A DNA stretch of 64,000 nt from Fictibacillus halophilus (GTDB lineage: Bacteria; Bacillota; Bacilli; Bacillales; Fictibacillaceae), in assembly GCF_016401385.1 (NCBI RefSeq), contig NZ_JAEACF010000002.1, positions 124,001 to 188,000 of the forward strand, in the 5' to 3' direction. This document shows positions 8,493-16,961 of the stretch, piece after piece. A program made the position numbers and the translations under genes. The notes beneath the pieces are model-generated. The model saw only the letters and a program-made list of their open reading frames with translations, was not told where the DNA came from and ran no database searches. Positions within the stretch are counted from its first letter, which is position 1. Every line of letters begins with the position of its first letter.

Positions 8493-9415
8493 CCTTCTCT
8501 TAACCTTCTTCCTGTCATGTGGATAAACACATCTTCAAGTGTTGCCGTTCTTGTTTGTAGATCTACAAGCTTCAGCTGTTTTTCAGAAGCGATAGCGATT
8601 AAACTCGTTAAGGTCCTCTGTAGATCATCTGTATAGAGAACGTGTACATCTTTCTGACTGCCCACTTGTTTCACTCCGTCGATCTCTGCTAACGCAATAT
8701 CTACTTCATCATTAAACTTAAATTCAACCGCGCTATCCGACTGAAGATTTCTCACAAGTTCACTAGGTGTATCTAGAGCAATTAGCTTCCCTTGGTCCAA
8801 GATTGCGATACGATCGCATAATACGTGTGCTTCATCCATGTAATGAGTCGTCAGTACAACCGTTTTGCCCCGTTCCTTCAAACGTAAAATAATGTCCCAT
8901 AACGTCCGGCGTGCTTGTGGATCGAGTCCAGTCGTGGGTTCGTCCAAGAAAATAATCTGCGGATCATGCACGAGTGCTAGAGCAATCGCGAGTCTCTGCT
9001 TTTGACCACCAGACAAACCTTTAATTCTACTATTCTTTTTCTCTGTTAATAGCATGTCATCAATTAATTCAGGAATTGAAATATGTTCTCGGTAAAAACT
9101 TCCATAAAGGTGAAGAATCTCATCTACGGTCAAGAGCTCAAAAAGAGTAGTAGATTGAAGCTGTACACCGATTACTTCTTTTACTTTATCAAGCTCTTTT
9201 GTAATATCGAATCCACCGACGATCGCTGTTCCTTCATCTGGCTTACGAAGACCTACTAACATCTCAAGTGTTGTCGTCTTCCCCGCTCCGTTCGGGCCGA
9301 GTAGACCAAACACCTCACCATTATGTACAGAGAACTCACTTCCATCCACGGCAGTAAAATCTCCATATCGTTTCACAAGTTTTTGCACCTTTATTATTTC
9401 TTGCTGCGTTTCCAT
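8489..9415 (-). CDS. ABC transporter ATP-binding protein
   Basis: A 308-aa ATPase with Walker A GLLGPNGAGKTTTLE (about residues 38-52), signature LSGGQKQRLAIALALVHDPQ, Walker B IIFLDEPTTGLDP, and the H-loop TTHYMDEA. The C-terminal ~90 residues form the accessory region common in DrrA-type exporter ATPases. Start ATG behind TTGGAGAG. Partner of the ABC-2 permease just downstream; the ArsR-like gene upstream on the same strand probably controls both. Confidence 0.92.
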   Translation of the reverse strand: METQQEIIKVQKLVKRYGDFTAVDGSEFSVHNGEVFGLLGPNGAGKTTTLEMLVGLRKPDEGTAIVGGFDITKELDKVKEVIGVQLQSTTLFELLTVDEILHLYGSFYREHISIPELIDDMLLTEKKNSRIKGLSGGQKQRLAIALALVHDPQIIFLDEPTTGLDPQARRTLWDIILRLKERGKTVVLTTHYMDEAHVLCDRIAILDQGKLIALDTPSELVRNLQSDSAVEFKFNDEVDIALAEIDGVKQVGSQKDVHVLYTDDLQRTLTSLIAIASEKQLKLVDLQTRTATLEDVFIHMTGRRLREG

Positions 9416-9438
9416 TGTTCACTCTCCAAGCATACGTT

Positions 9439-9768
9439 TTACTGCTTCTTTTGTTTGCTGCAGCAAAACATACCTTCAAATTTTGTCCAAAGCTGTTTAA
9501 GCGTAGAGATCCATTCACATGCCTCATCCATTGAATTCGGTTCTATCGCGTAATAGCGAAAGCGACCCTCTTTTCGGTGTGTGACAAGACCTGCATTCTC
9601 TAAAACTTTCAAATGCTTTGAGATCGCAGGAAGCGACATATCAAAAGGCTGGGCTAACTCTTGCACACTCCTTTCTCCTTTTGAAAGCTGCTCAATAATC
9701 GTACGCCGAGTGGGATCAGATAGAACTGAAAATACATCATTTAAATGTTCCGCATTATATTTAACCAT
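9439..9768 (-). CDS. ArsR-family winged-helix repressor
   Basis: A 109-aa regulator from the ATG at 9768 (MVKYNAEHLNDVFSVLSDPT). The winged helix is clear: LSDPTRRTIIEQLSKGERSV, then the recognition helix MSLPAISKHLKVLENAGLV and the wing HRKEGRFRYYAI. A C-terminal CC pair (GMFCCSKQKKQ) is present but the ELCVCDL-type metal site of ArsR/SmtB is absent, so it is unlikely to be a classical metal sensor. It precedes the ABC-2 exporter by 23 nt and presumably regulates it. An upstream GTG (9798) would add 10 residues. The preferred ATG sits within the operator and close to the predicted transcription start. Confidence 0.87.
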   Translation of the reverse strand: MVKYNAEHLNDVFSVLSDPTRRTIIEQLSKGERSVQELAQPFDMSLPAISKHLKVLENAGLVTHRKEGRFRYYAIEPNSMDEACEWISTLKQLWTKFEGMFCCSKQKKQ

Positions 9769-9786
9769 TTGGTTAAGTATAATGCG
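9751..9786. promoter_or_regulatory. 36-bp near-perfect inverted repeat over the regulator's start codon
   Basis: The arms CGCATTATA..TTAACCA and TGGTTAA..TATAATGCG match on both sides, with only the position next to each arm's centre and the two central bases failing. The repeat covers the -10 element and the ATG of the ArsR-like gene. It is the obvious autorepression operator. Confidence 0.75.
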
Positions 9787-9805
9787 CCATATATTCACCT
9801 GTCAA
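9776..9805 (-). promoter_or_regulatory. SigA-type promoter of the ArsR-like regulator/ABC exporter operon
   Basis: Minus strand TTGACA (9800-9805), 18-nt spacer, TATACT (9776-9781). A start about 7 nt downstream would fall at 9768-9769, on the proposed ATG, giving a leaderless or nearly leaderless message. Confidence 0.6.
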
Positions 9806-9821
9806 TTTGTACATGTCCTCC

Positions 9822-10505
9822 CTAACTATACGTGTATTGAATCTTTACAGAGGCTGTAATCTTATTCTCCCCTGGCTGTATAGGAGTTTCAGCACTTTGT
9901 GCATACATAACTGCTTGAAACGGAACGGGTCTAGGAGGTAAGGATTGAGATACCTCTTGAACGGTAATCGGTACTGGCCGAAGTGTAACTTGTAAGGCTC
10001 TTGCCATAGCTATAGCTTTTTGCTGAGCATTCTGAATAGCTAGTGACAATGCTTGATTATAAAAGGCATCTGGATTTGAAACGGTGAATTGAATGGAATT
10101 TACAGAGTTAGCTCCGTTCGCTACCGCTTGATCGATTGTCTGCCCTGTTTGCCGAATATCTTTTATCGTTACTTGCAGCTGGTGCTCTACACGATATCCT
10201 CTAAATTGTTGCTGACCATTTTCATAATTATATTGAGGTTCGATTCGAAAACTAGATGTTTGAATATCACTTTGAGGAATACCTAATGACATCAACGTTT
10301 GAATAACAGAAGCCGTTTTATCAGCGTTCTCTTTTTGAGCCACACCTAAGTTTGGGTTCTCTGTAATGACTCCTATTGTAAGAATAGCTCGATCCGGAAC
10401 AGCTGAAACAGAACCTTCACCCGTTACAATTAGGCGATTCATCGTTGTATGGTCGTCTTGTTGTCTCATGCCTACATTTTGAAAACCTGGATGATTGTAA
10501 TACAT
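9822..10505 (-). CDS. SIMPL domain (DUF541) protein
   Basis: A 227-aa protein covering one SIMPL/DUF541 domain from residue ~20 to the end (IVTGEGSVSAVPDRAILTIGV at its start, IQYTYS at its end). No signal peptide or lipobox is seen at the N-terminus (MYYNHPGFQNVGMRQQDD), so it may be cytoplasmic or spore-associated rather than secreted like many homologues. Start ATG behind GGAAGGAG. Family function is poorly defined; some homologues are linked to oxidative stress or interact with signalling kinases. Confidence 0.85.
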   Translation of the reverse strand: MYYNHPGFQNVGMRQQDDHTTMNRLIVTGEGSVSAVPDRAILTIGVITENPNLGVAQKENADKTASVIQTLMSLGIPQSDIQTSSFRIEPQYNYENGQQQFRGYRVEHQLQVTIKDIRQTGQTIDQAVANGANSVNSIQFTVSNPDAFYNQALSLAIQNAQQKAIAMARALQVTLRPVPITVQEVSQSLPPRPVPFQAVMYAQSAETPIQPGENKITASVKIQYTYS

Positions 10506-10590
10506 AAACAGACTCCTTCCGCCTAGTTATTCTATATAAGCTATGAGAGTTTATGAGAGAAAAGAAGAGCATATGAAGAGGGCATTTGGG

Positions 10591-10690
10591 GAGTTATGCT
10601 CGGTGATGAGGTTTTATGCTCGTTCCCGGACTTTTATGCTCGCTTATAGAATTTTATGATCGTTAGCGGCATTTTCCCCTCGTTCTCAGT
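10591..10690. repeat. Intergenic array A: five 20-nt degenerate repeats
   Basis: Five consecutive units at an exact 20-nt period: the core TTTTATGCTCG begins every 20 nt (units at 10591, 10611, 10631, 10651, 10671) followed by a variable segment, often ending GGA. Units 1-3 share TTATGCTCG exactly, unit 4 has TTATGATCG, unit 5 only the CTCG/CGTT part. It lies between the dipeptidase terminator and the upstream region of the SIMPL gene. Confidence 0.85.
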
Positions 10691-10720
10691 TCTCAATAAA
10701 ATCCTTCTCCACAGAAAAAA

Positions 10721-10765
10721 GCTGACATCCCAGGTGAACATAATTGTTCTATCTAGAATGCCAGC
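10721..10765 (-). terminator. Terminator of the dipeptidase gene
   Basis: Ten-bp stem GCTGGCATTC / GGGATGTCAGC (minus strand, two wobble pairs) followed by six T residues. Confidence 0.7.
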
Positions 10766-10779
10766 CTTTCCTTTTTAAA

Positions 10780-11709
10780 TTATATTTTAGAAATAAAATT
10801 CATGAAGTTCTGAGAAGCAAATCCTCGGACTTCTTCTTCGAAATAATGTTTTAACAATTCATTGATTAAGTTTTGAGTCATAGATGCATCTTCCAAGTCC
10901 GTAATAAGCTGCGAGATGCCGTCAAAATCAGAGCCTAGCCCTATTTGTTTTACGCCACCAAGTCCACAAAAATGGTCGATGTGTTTAATTAAATCACCGA
11001 TACTTGCTGAACCCTCATTCTTCGTAAATGGCGGGTTATACACAACATGTACGACTCCACCTTTATTAAACATCTCTTTTGCCATCTCATCCGTAAGGTT
11101 ACGCGGATGGTCACATAGTACACGTGAATTAGAATGACTAGCAAGCGGATAATCGGCAATCTCCATCACATCCCAAAAAGCACGATCACATAAATGAGAC
11201 ACATCGGTTAAGATCTTATGTTTATTATTGAAAGCAACGATCTCTTTTCCAAACACTGTCAGACCAGCTCCACGCGGTTCTTGTGCACCATCAGCTGCAA
11301 GATTCGCGTGATTCCATGTTAAACCGATCAAAAGAACACCGAGTTGATGCAGGATGCTTAACTTTGTAAGATCATCACCGATCGCATCTACTCCTTCAAG
11401 CGTAAGCACTGCTCCAATTTCTCCGTCCTTCAATGTTTGAAAGTCGTGCCAGTTCTTCAAATGCTTCATCTCTGGATTTTTACCAAGAACCTCTTTATAG
11501 AAATAGTCCACTTGCTGAAGAGCAGATTGGAATTTTTGATCGCTCGGAATAAAGGGCTCAATAAAAATCGCAAAGAACTGAACGTTCACTTTTCCCTTTT
11601 GTAGTCGTTTCTTATTTGTAGCAAGCTGTGGCGCATCTGCATAAGAGAGCCTGCCGTTTGTTTCCCATAGTTTCAATAATGCATCGCAATGCAAGTCAAT
11701 GACATTCAT
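10780..11709 (-). CDS. Membrane dipeptidase, peptidase family M19
   Basis: A 309-aa zinc dipeptidase of the renal-dipeptidase type. Visible metal-binding motifs: DLHCDAL at residues 5-11, the bridging Glu in LTLEGVDAIG, DVSHLCDRAFWD, and the conserved ASHSNSRVLCDHPRNLTDEM. LGSDFDGI near the C-terminus is another family block. It has no signal peptide, so it is probably cytosolic and hydrolyses dipeptides, possibly L-D or D-amino-acid containing. Start ATG behind GGTGGGA. Single gene with its own terminator. Confidence 0.92.
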   Translation of the reverse strand: MNVIDLHCDALLKLWETNGRLSYADAPQLATNKKRLQKGKVNVQFFAIFIEPFIPSDQKFQSALQQVDYFYKEVLGKNPEMKHLKNWHDFQTLKDGEIGAVLTLEGVDAIGDDLTKLSILHQLGVLLIGLTWNHANLAADGAQEPRGAGLTVFGKEIVAFNNKHKILTDVSHLCDRAFWDVMEIADYPLASHSNSRVLCDHPRNLTDEMAKEMFNKGGVVHVVYNPPFTKNEGSASIGDLIKHIDHFCGLGGVKQIGLGSDFDGISQLITDLEDASMTQNLINELLKHYFEEEVRGFASQNFMNFISKI

Positions 11710-11781
11710 GTTGATCCCACCATTTCTTTGTTAAATAATCTCCATATCCCTAAAAGAATACGTTTAGTTGAAATTTATTTT

Positions 11782-11790
11782 TGTTATAAT
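11782..11790 (+). promoter_or_regulatory. Extended -10 promoter of glnS
   Basis: TGTTATAAT (TGn-TATAAT) about 45 nt upstream of the glnS start. No good -35 hexamer lies 17 nt upstream, as is common for extended -10 promoters. Confidence 0.5.
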
Positions 11791-11835
11791 GTAAAGTATA
11801 TCTTAGTTTACATATAAGGAAAGGCTTGATACGGG

Positions 11836-13497
11836 ATGGAGAATAGTTCTTCTAATTTTATTAAAACAATCATCCAAAACGATCTGGAATCCGGAAAACA
11901 CAAGAAAATCGTTACTCGTTTCCCTCCAGAACCTAATGGATATCTTCATATTGGACATGCAAAATCAATCGTAATCAACTTCGGACTTGCGGATGAGTTT
12001 GGCGGAGAAACAAATCTGCGTTTTGATGATACGAACCCATTAAAGGAAGACCAAGAATACGTTGATGCGATTAAGAACGACGTCGAGTGGCTTGGGTTTG
12101 AATGGGAGAACCTTCGCTTTGCTTCCGATTACTTTGAAGAAATGTATGCGCGTGCTGTGCTTTTAATTAAAAAAGGAAAAGCGTATGTGGATGACCTTAC
12201 GGCAGATGAGATTCGTGAATACCGCGGAACGTTGACAGAGCCTGGTAAAGAAAGCCCTTATCGCAACCGTTCTGTAGAAGAGAACTTAGACCTTTTCGAT
12301 CGCATGCGTAAAGGCGAGTTCGGGAACGGTCAAAAAGTACTTCGTGCGAAGATCGACATGAGTTCACCTAATATTAACTTACGTGATCCTGTCATCTATC
12401 GTGTCTCTCACGCTACTCATCACAATACCGGTGATACTTGGTGCATCTATCCGATGTATGCATTCGCTCATCCAATTGAAGATGCGATCGAAGGCGTTAC
12501 ACATTCGCTTTGTACAACAGAATTTGAAGACCAACGCCCTCTTTACAACTGGGTTGTGGAAGAGTGTGAGATGGAAAGCCAGCCACAGCAAATCGAATTC
12601 GGCCGCTTAGGGTTAACAAATACGGTAATGAGTAAACGTAAGCTTAAGCAGCTTGTAGACGAAGGCTATGTGGACGGATGGGACGATCCACGCATGCCGA
12701 CAATCTCTGGACTACGCCGTAAAGGGTACACGCCTGAATCAATCGTTGAGTTTGTAAAAGCTGCCGGTGTTTCTAAAGGTTCTGGTGTAACGGACACAGC
12801 TATGCTTGAGCACTTTATCCGTGAAGATCTTAAGATAAAAGCACCTCGTACAATGGGAATTGTTGATCCATTAAAAGTGGTAATCACAAACTACCCTGAA
12901 GGACAGGTTGAGATGTTGGATGCTGAGATCAACCCAGAAAACCCTGAAATGGGAACACGTCAGATTCCGTTCTCGCGTGAAATCTATATCGAGCGTGAAG
13001 ACTTTATGGAAGATCCTCCGAAAAAGTACTTCCGTCTCTTCCCTGGCAACGAAGTACGCTTAAAGCACGCTTACTTCATTAAATGCGAGGATTTCATAAA
13101 AGATGAAAACGGCAATGTCGTTGAACTACATTGTACGTATGATGTGGAAACGAAATCCGGCTCAGGTTTTACAGGCCGTAAAGTAAAAGGAACACTTCAC
13201 TGGGTAGAAGCGACACAAGCTGTTCCTGCTGAGTTCCGTATTTATGAGCCGCTCATCTCTGATGAAGATATGGAAAAGGAAGAAGATAGTGAAGGCAAGA
13301 CATTCTTGGATTACGTGAACAAAGATTCTCTTATCGTAAAACAAGGATATATTGAAGCAAACTTGAAGGACGCGAAACCTCAAGATAAGTTCCAATTCTT
13401 CCGTCATGGCTACTTCAATGTTGATCCTAAGCATACATCAGATGATAAGATTGTTTTTAACGAAATTGTTTCACTGAAGAGTTCGTTTAAATTGTAA
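11836..13497 (+). CDS. glnS: Glutaminyl-tRNA synthetase
   Basis: A 553-aa class I synthetase. The HIGH motif sits in [15 protein letters not shown] (residues 38-41) and the KMSKS equivalent in NTVMSKRKL (about 264-268). The anticodon-binding beta-barrels follow, with [20 protein letters not shown] as a GlnRS hallmark, and it ends at the normal GlnRS C-terminus with no YqeY extension. It charges tRNA-Gln directly. Most Bacillaceae instead make Gln-tRNA by amidation with GatCAB, so its presence suggests acquisition by transfer or a second route. GluRS is the alternative identity, but the length, HIGH context and C-terminal barrels favour GlnRS. Confidence 0.95.
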   Translation: MENSSSNFIKTIIQNDLESGKHKKIVTRFPPEPNGYLHIGHAKSIVINFGLADEFGGETNLRFDDTNPLKEDQEYVDAIKNDVEWLGFEWENLRFASDYFEEMYARAVLLIKKGKAYVDDLTADEIREYRGTLTEPGKESPYRNRSVEENLDLFDRMRKGEFGNGQKVLRAKIDMSSPNINLRDPVIYRVSHATHHNTGDTWCIYPMYAFAHPIEDAIEGVTHSLCTTEFEDQRPLYNWVVEECEMESQPQQIEFGRLGLTNTVMSKRKLKQLVDEGYVDGWDDPRMPTISGLRRKGYTPESIVEFVKAAGVSKGSGVTDTAMLEHFIREDLKIKAPRTMGIVDPLKVVITNYPEGQVEMLDAEINPENPEMGTRQIPFSREIYIEREDFMEDPPKKYFRLFPGNEVRLKHAYFIKCEDFIKDENGNVVELHCTYDVETKSGSGFTGRKVKGTLHWVEATQAVPAEFRIYEPLISDEDMEKEEDSEGKTFLDYVNKDSLIVKQGYIEANLKDAKPQDKFQFFRHGYFNVDPKHTSDDKIVFNEIVSLKSSFKL

Positions 13498-13510
13498 AAT
13501 TACAATGAGA

Positions 13511-13538
13511 GAAGGGTTTCCAGCTGTGGAGACCCTTC
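13511..13538 (+). terminator. Terminator of glnS
   Basis: Eleven-bp stem GAAGGGTTTCC / GGAGACCCTTC (one T-G pair, 6-nt loop) followed by a T-rich tract. Confidence 0.85.
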
Positions 13539-13556
13539 TTTTCTTGTTGCAATATG

Positions 13557-13672
13557 TTTTTAGGACCTAAGTATGAGTTTATAGGCCCTTCAAATCCATT
13601 TATGGACCTTCAGAAAATTTTTATAGGCCGTTACAAAATGTTTATAGTCCTTTAAAATAATTTATAGACTTT
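13557..13672. repeat. Intergenic array B: six degenerate repeats of 20-22 nt
   Basis: The core TTTATAGGCC or a close variant (TTTTTAGGACC, TTTATGGACC, TTTATAGTCC, TTTATAGACT) recurs six times. Successive G positions are spaced 21, 20, 22, 21 and 20 nt. It lies between the convergent glnS and cwlK genes, downstream of the glnS terminator. Confidence 0.85.
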
Positions 13673-13719
13673 TCGACAAATAACCTTACAAATTAATTAA
13701 TTACAAGCTCATTAAACTC

Positions 13720-14247
13720 TTATTGTTTGGGTGGCCTTTCCCCATACCGCAACTCCCGAATACTTAACCCAAAGTCCATCTCAAGGTGCGGATAGTCCTT
13801 AAAACTTCCTTGAAAGTCTGCCCCCGATTTAAATCCTAATTTTTTCGCAATCTCGATAACTTCCATCCAATCAGACTGTCCATTCTGGTTATCATCTCGT
13901 TCTAGATCCCAGACGACAGAATCATCATCCAGCTTAAGAGCAAAATCAATCGCTAGACCGTAGTTATGATAAGATTCTCCACCTTCAACATGAGTAACAA
14001 TGGTCCCTTCTCTTGAACGCCCTTGTTCATACAGGCGATCCTGTTCTGCTGCAGATCGAAAATCATCCGTAATGACAATATTAATCCCTTTTTCAGACGC
14101 TTTTTGTATCAAAATATCACGGTTTTCTGCCACAATAGGATGCAACTCTGTAGGCAGAGGTGTATTTCTCTTTTTCCATTCCAATGTGATTAGATAAAAG
14201 ATAGATGCAAGGACCGCGAGAAACAGTATACTTTTGAATATTTTCAA
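13720..14247 (-). CDS. cwlK: Peptidoglycan L-alanyl-D-glutamate endopeptidase, M15 family
   Basis: A 175-aa protein with one N-terminal membrane anchor (residues ~5-21) and an extracellular M15 peptidase domain. Zinc ligands are visible as H94 and D101 in SYHNYGLAIDFAL and H154 in YPHLEMDF; the TDDFRSAAEQDRLYEQGR block is also conserved. It closely resembles B. subtilis CwlK, which cleaves the L-Ala-D-Glu bond of wall peptides. Start TTG behind AAAGGAG. The convergent position opposite glnS suggests no shared regulation. Confidence 0.9.
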   Translation of the reverse strand: MKIFKSILFLAVLASIFYLITLEWKKRNTPLPTELHPIVAENRDILIQKASEKGINIVITDDFRSAAEQDRLYEQGRSREGTIVTHVEGGESYHNYGLAIDFALKLDDDSVVWDLERDDNQNGQSDWMEVIEIAKKLGFKSGADFQGSFKDYPHLEMDFGLSIRELRYGERPPKQ

Positions 14248-14293
14248 TGAAACAAACTCCTTTTGTAATGCAGCACTCTACCTACAGTTTATA

Positions 14294-15634
14294 TCAACGA
14301 ATGGATTGCGGAAAAGAAAACACTCTTTTAGGATCGTATTTTTGATTGATTCGTTGAAGCCTCTCAACATTTCTACCAAAATACTCTTTCTCATAGTTTT
14401 TCAGTTCACCATATGGGAAATTCACAAATGATCCTTTGGTAATGGTCTCCAAATATTTGAACCTTTTTTCTACCCATCTTCTATTGTCTTCTGCAACGGC
14501 AGAATCTTCCCATACGGATTGTATGCCTAATATATAGCGTGCTTTTCGGTAGTAAAAAGAAGACTCTGTTTTGCTGACATTTCGAATCTGGCCGCCCATT
14601 GCATACACGGTAAGTGCTGCAAACACGGAACCTTCCGCACGTTTTTTTACAAGATTCACGATTGCTTCCACTTCTTCTCGATCGTATTCTTTGTATACGA
14701 AGCGTCCGGTCGATTTAAACTTTTCATATGGGGGATAAGTAGACTGAACTTCCGTAACAGCTTCTAAAAAGGTTAAAGATTTGGCAGAAATCTGAAAACC
14801 GTCTATTTTTTTATAAACGCTTAACAGTTTTAACGCTTCTTCCTTCGTTCCATAAAAAAATCCCCTGCCAAAGATAGCAAGTCCTTCTGAAACAGCATTA
14901 TACATGCTAGCATTCAAACACATTCGATCATCTAAATTTACAAGCCACTTTTGCCATATTCGTAAAAACTTGCCTAGCTCTTTTGTTGCGGCACCAGGCT
15001 TATATAGCTCAAACAGTGTCACTTGTTCTACTTTAGGCGGCAGTTTGAACGTCAAGGAAACAACCACTCCAAAGTTGCCTCCTCCTGCACCTTTGCATGC
15101 CCAAAACAGATCACTGTTTTCTGTTTCATTCACTTTTAAAATTTCACCTTTGTTGTTGATTAACTCCAGTTCATCCAAGCAGTCACAACCCAAGCCAAAC
15201 AACCGGCTAGAGAATCCCCACCCTGCACCAAGAACAAAACCACTTACGCCTACAGTTGGACAAGTTCCTCCTGGAAATGGATATCCTCTAGAACCTAACG
15301 CTTGATAGAGATCTTTGTTTTGAATACCTGCTTGAGCTTTAACTGTTCCATCTTCCTCATTAATAGCGACTTCATTTAAGCGACTGATGTCTATGACCAA
15401 AACACCATTACCAGTCGAATAGCCTTCGTAATGATGACCCCCTGATCGAATTCTTATATCCTTCCCATACTTTTGGGCCCAAAGAATGGCACGGCTCACA
15501 TCTTCATATTCAGAACAATAAACAATAACACTAGGAAATTTTTGAATAGCTCTGTTCCATTCTTGGCGTGCAATGTCATATTGCGGATCATCAGGTAAAA
15601 CTATTTCCCCCGTTAAACCTTGAAAGATATCCAT
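14294..15634 (-). CDS. FAD-binding oxidoreductase, berberine-bridge (BBE) type, CotQ/YgaK-like
   Basis: A 446-aa flavoprotein with the FAD-binding PCMH domain (about 30-205) and a C-terminal BBE domain (NYEKEYFGRNVERLQRINQKYDP). Both potential covalent FAD sites are visible: IRSGGHHYEGYS (His67/68) and GGTCPTVGVSG (Cys125), so a bicovalently bound FAD is likely. Length and sequence resemble B. subtilis YgaK and the spore coat protein CotQ (YvdP). No signal peptide is seen. Substrate unknown; family members oxidise sugars, alcohols or alkaloids with oxygen. Confidence 0.88.
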   Translation of the reverse strand: MDIFQGLTGEIVLPDDPQYDIARQEWNRAIQKFPSVIVYCSEYEDVSRAILWAQKYGKDIRIRSGGHHYEGYSTGNGVLVIDISRLNEVAINEEDGTVKAQAGIQNKDLYQALGSRGYPFPGGTCPTVGVSGFVLGAGWGFSSRLFGLGCDCLDELELINNKGEILKVNETENSDLFWACKGAGGGNFGVVVSLTFKLPPKVEQVTLFELYKPGAATKELGKFLRIWQKWLVNLDDRMCLNASMYNAVSEGLAIFGRGFFYGTKEEALKLLSVYKKIDGFQISAKSLTFLEAVTEVQSTYPPYEKFKSTGRFVYKEYDREEVEAIVNLVKKRAEGSVFAALTVYAMGGQIRNVSKTESSFYYRKARYILGIQSVWEDSAVAEDNRRWVEKRFKYLETITKGSFVNFPYGELKNYEKEYFGRNVERLQRINQKYDPKRVFSFPQSIR

Positions 15635-15718
15635 TCCTCAACACCCTTTTAAAAAAATGAGTTACATTTTAAAGTTTATGAGGAGTTGGCATGGCTAAAT
15701 TCTGGTATACAAAAATAA

Positions 15719-15746
15719 AAGACCAGGTCTCTGATCTCCTGGTCTT
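15719..15746 (-). terminator. Terminator of the rsbRD-like gene
   Basis: Nine-bp stem AAGACCAGG / CCTGGTCTT, 10-nt loop, then TTTATTTTTG on the minus strand. Confidence 0.85.
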
Positions 15747-15760
15747 CGTGCATTTATTCG

Positions 15761-16594
15761 TTATTGTTGTGAACCGATCGCTTGAGCGAGGCTCGACTTT
15801 ATGGAAACCTTCTCAAAGGATAGACCTAATTGAATAGCGGTCATTGCAATTTCAGGACGGATGCCAGACAAGGTTGACTTTACTCCTATGAGGCCAAGTG
15901 TTTCGATAAGTGAGAAAATTTGCTGAGCGACCATCGTATCAATGATTAAAACACCCGAGAGATCGATAAAGAGATGTGTAATCTCTTTTTCAGTACACTG
16001 TTCGAGCGTATTTTCTACAATATACTTTGCTCTTTGTGTGTCGATCACACCGATTAAAGGCAGAAGACCCATATGATTATTAAGTGCGATGACAGGTGAA
16101 CTAAGCTCATTGATCATCTCTTGCTGCGCAATTAATTTTTCCTCGCTATATCTCTGGTTTTCTTCAACAAACCAGGTCACAATTTTATTAAATGTTTCAA
16201 TAATAATTTCATTCCAGGCATCGATGATCGTTTGAGGATATTCCCCTTGGTGAAGATTAACGAATTCTTGTACTAAATTCAAATACTGCTTTTGTACATT
16301 GAAGAATTCTTTCATGATGACAGTTAAAGGTGTGTTCAAGTGCTCATCATCTTGAGCAATCATTAACACCCACTTTTCAAAATCTTTTAGGAACTTACTT
16401 TCTTCTGTTACAAAAACCTCACAGAAATGAACATGAAATTCATGATTTTGCTGTTTAAGCGTTTCTATCGTATCGGGATTCGTGGAAGCATATACCCCCG
16501 TGGCCTTTGATTTATCAATTGATCGGTACCAATCTTCCGTCAACTGCCAAGTTTTTTCAATTAAAAAAGAATGCAGCTCCTTATCTCTATGCAT
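15761..16594 (-). CDS. rsbRD: RsbR-family stressosome co-antagonist, RsbRD (YqhA)-like
   Basis: A 277-aa protein with the helical RsbRD N-terminal domain (MHRDKELHSFLIEKTWQLTE onward, about 1-155) and a C-terminal STAS domain (about 160-275). Thr186 (GVIDT) and Thr220 (LIIDT) sit 34 residues apart, the spacing of the two RsbT-phosphorylated threonines (T171/T205) of B. subtilis RsbRA. It should be part of the stressosome that activates sigma-B. It is a single gene away from an rsbRST operon, as in B. subtilis yqhA. Confidence 0.88.
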   Translation of the reverse strand: MHRDKELHSFLIEKTWQLTEDWYRSIDKSKATGVYASTNPDTIETLKQQNHEFHVHFCEVFVTEESKFLKDFEKWVLMIAQDDEHLNTPLTVIMKEFFNVQKQYLNLVQEFVNLHQGEYPQTIIDAWNEIIIETFNKIVTWFVEENQRYSEEKLIAQQEMINELSSPVIALNNHMGLLPLIGVIDTQRAKYIVENTLEQCTEKEITHLFIDLSGVLIIDTMVAQQIFSLIETLGLIGVKSTLSGIRPEIAMTAIQLGLSFEKVSIKSSLAQAIGSQQ

Positions 16595-16635
16595 CTCTTT
16601 TCCACTCTCCCCATCTACCCTATTTTATCAATATT

Positions 16636-16866
16636 TTAATCTTCGTCTTTTGCGTCCCAATCTTCAGGAATGGGTTCGCTCAAATACTCCTCAACCATCT
16701 TCTTATACTTTTCTAACTGTTCAAAATGTGTATTGAACTGTTCTTTGTTAATAAGATGCTGTTGACCGTCAAAGATTGTACGGATTTTATTCTGCTGAAC
16801 TAAGCTTTCTACTACCGCTTCAGGCATTGATAAGTATTCAGCCGTTTCTTTTATAGTAAGGTACAT
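16636..16866 (-). CDS. Small excisionase-type helix-turn-helix protein
   Basis: A 76-aa protein. The first 45 residues form a MerR-like/excisionase winged helix (MYLTIKETAEYLSMPEAVVE, followed by QNKIRTIFDGQQHLINKEQF). The tail is acidic (EPIPEDWDAKDED). No integrase or phage gene is near, so a role in excision is unlikely; such stand-alone proteins are usually small chromosomal regulators. Located 41 nt upstream of rsbRD on the same strand, so they may be co-transcribed. Confidence 0.78.
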   Translation of the reverse strand: MYLTIKETAEYLSMPEAVVESLVQQNKIRTIFDGQQHLINKEQFNTHFEQLEKYKKMVEEYLSEPIPEDWDAKDED

Positions 16867-16961
16867 GAATCATACATCCTGTCTAACTTTTGTTTAATCT
16901 TAGCTTACAGCAAGAACGGTATGGATTCAATATACCCTAATTCATTACTTCTAAAATCTAA

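Noticed and set aside
14904..15305. 133-aa plus-strand ORF
   Set aside because: Complementary to the FAD oxidoreductase coding frame with no family features.
16636..16866. Excisionase of a mobile element
   Set aside because: No integrase, att repeats or phage genes nearby; better seen as a small chromosomal regulator.
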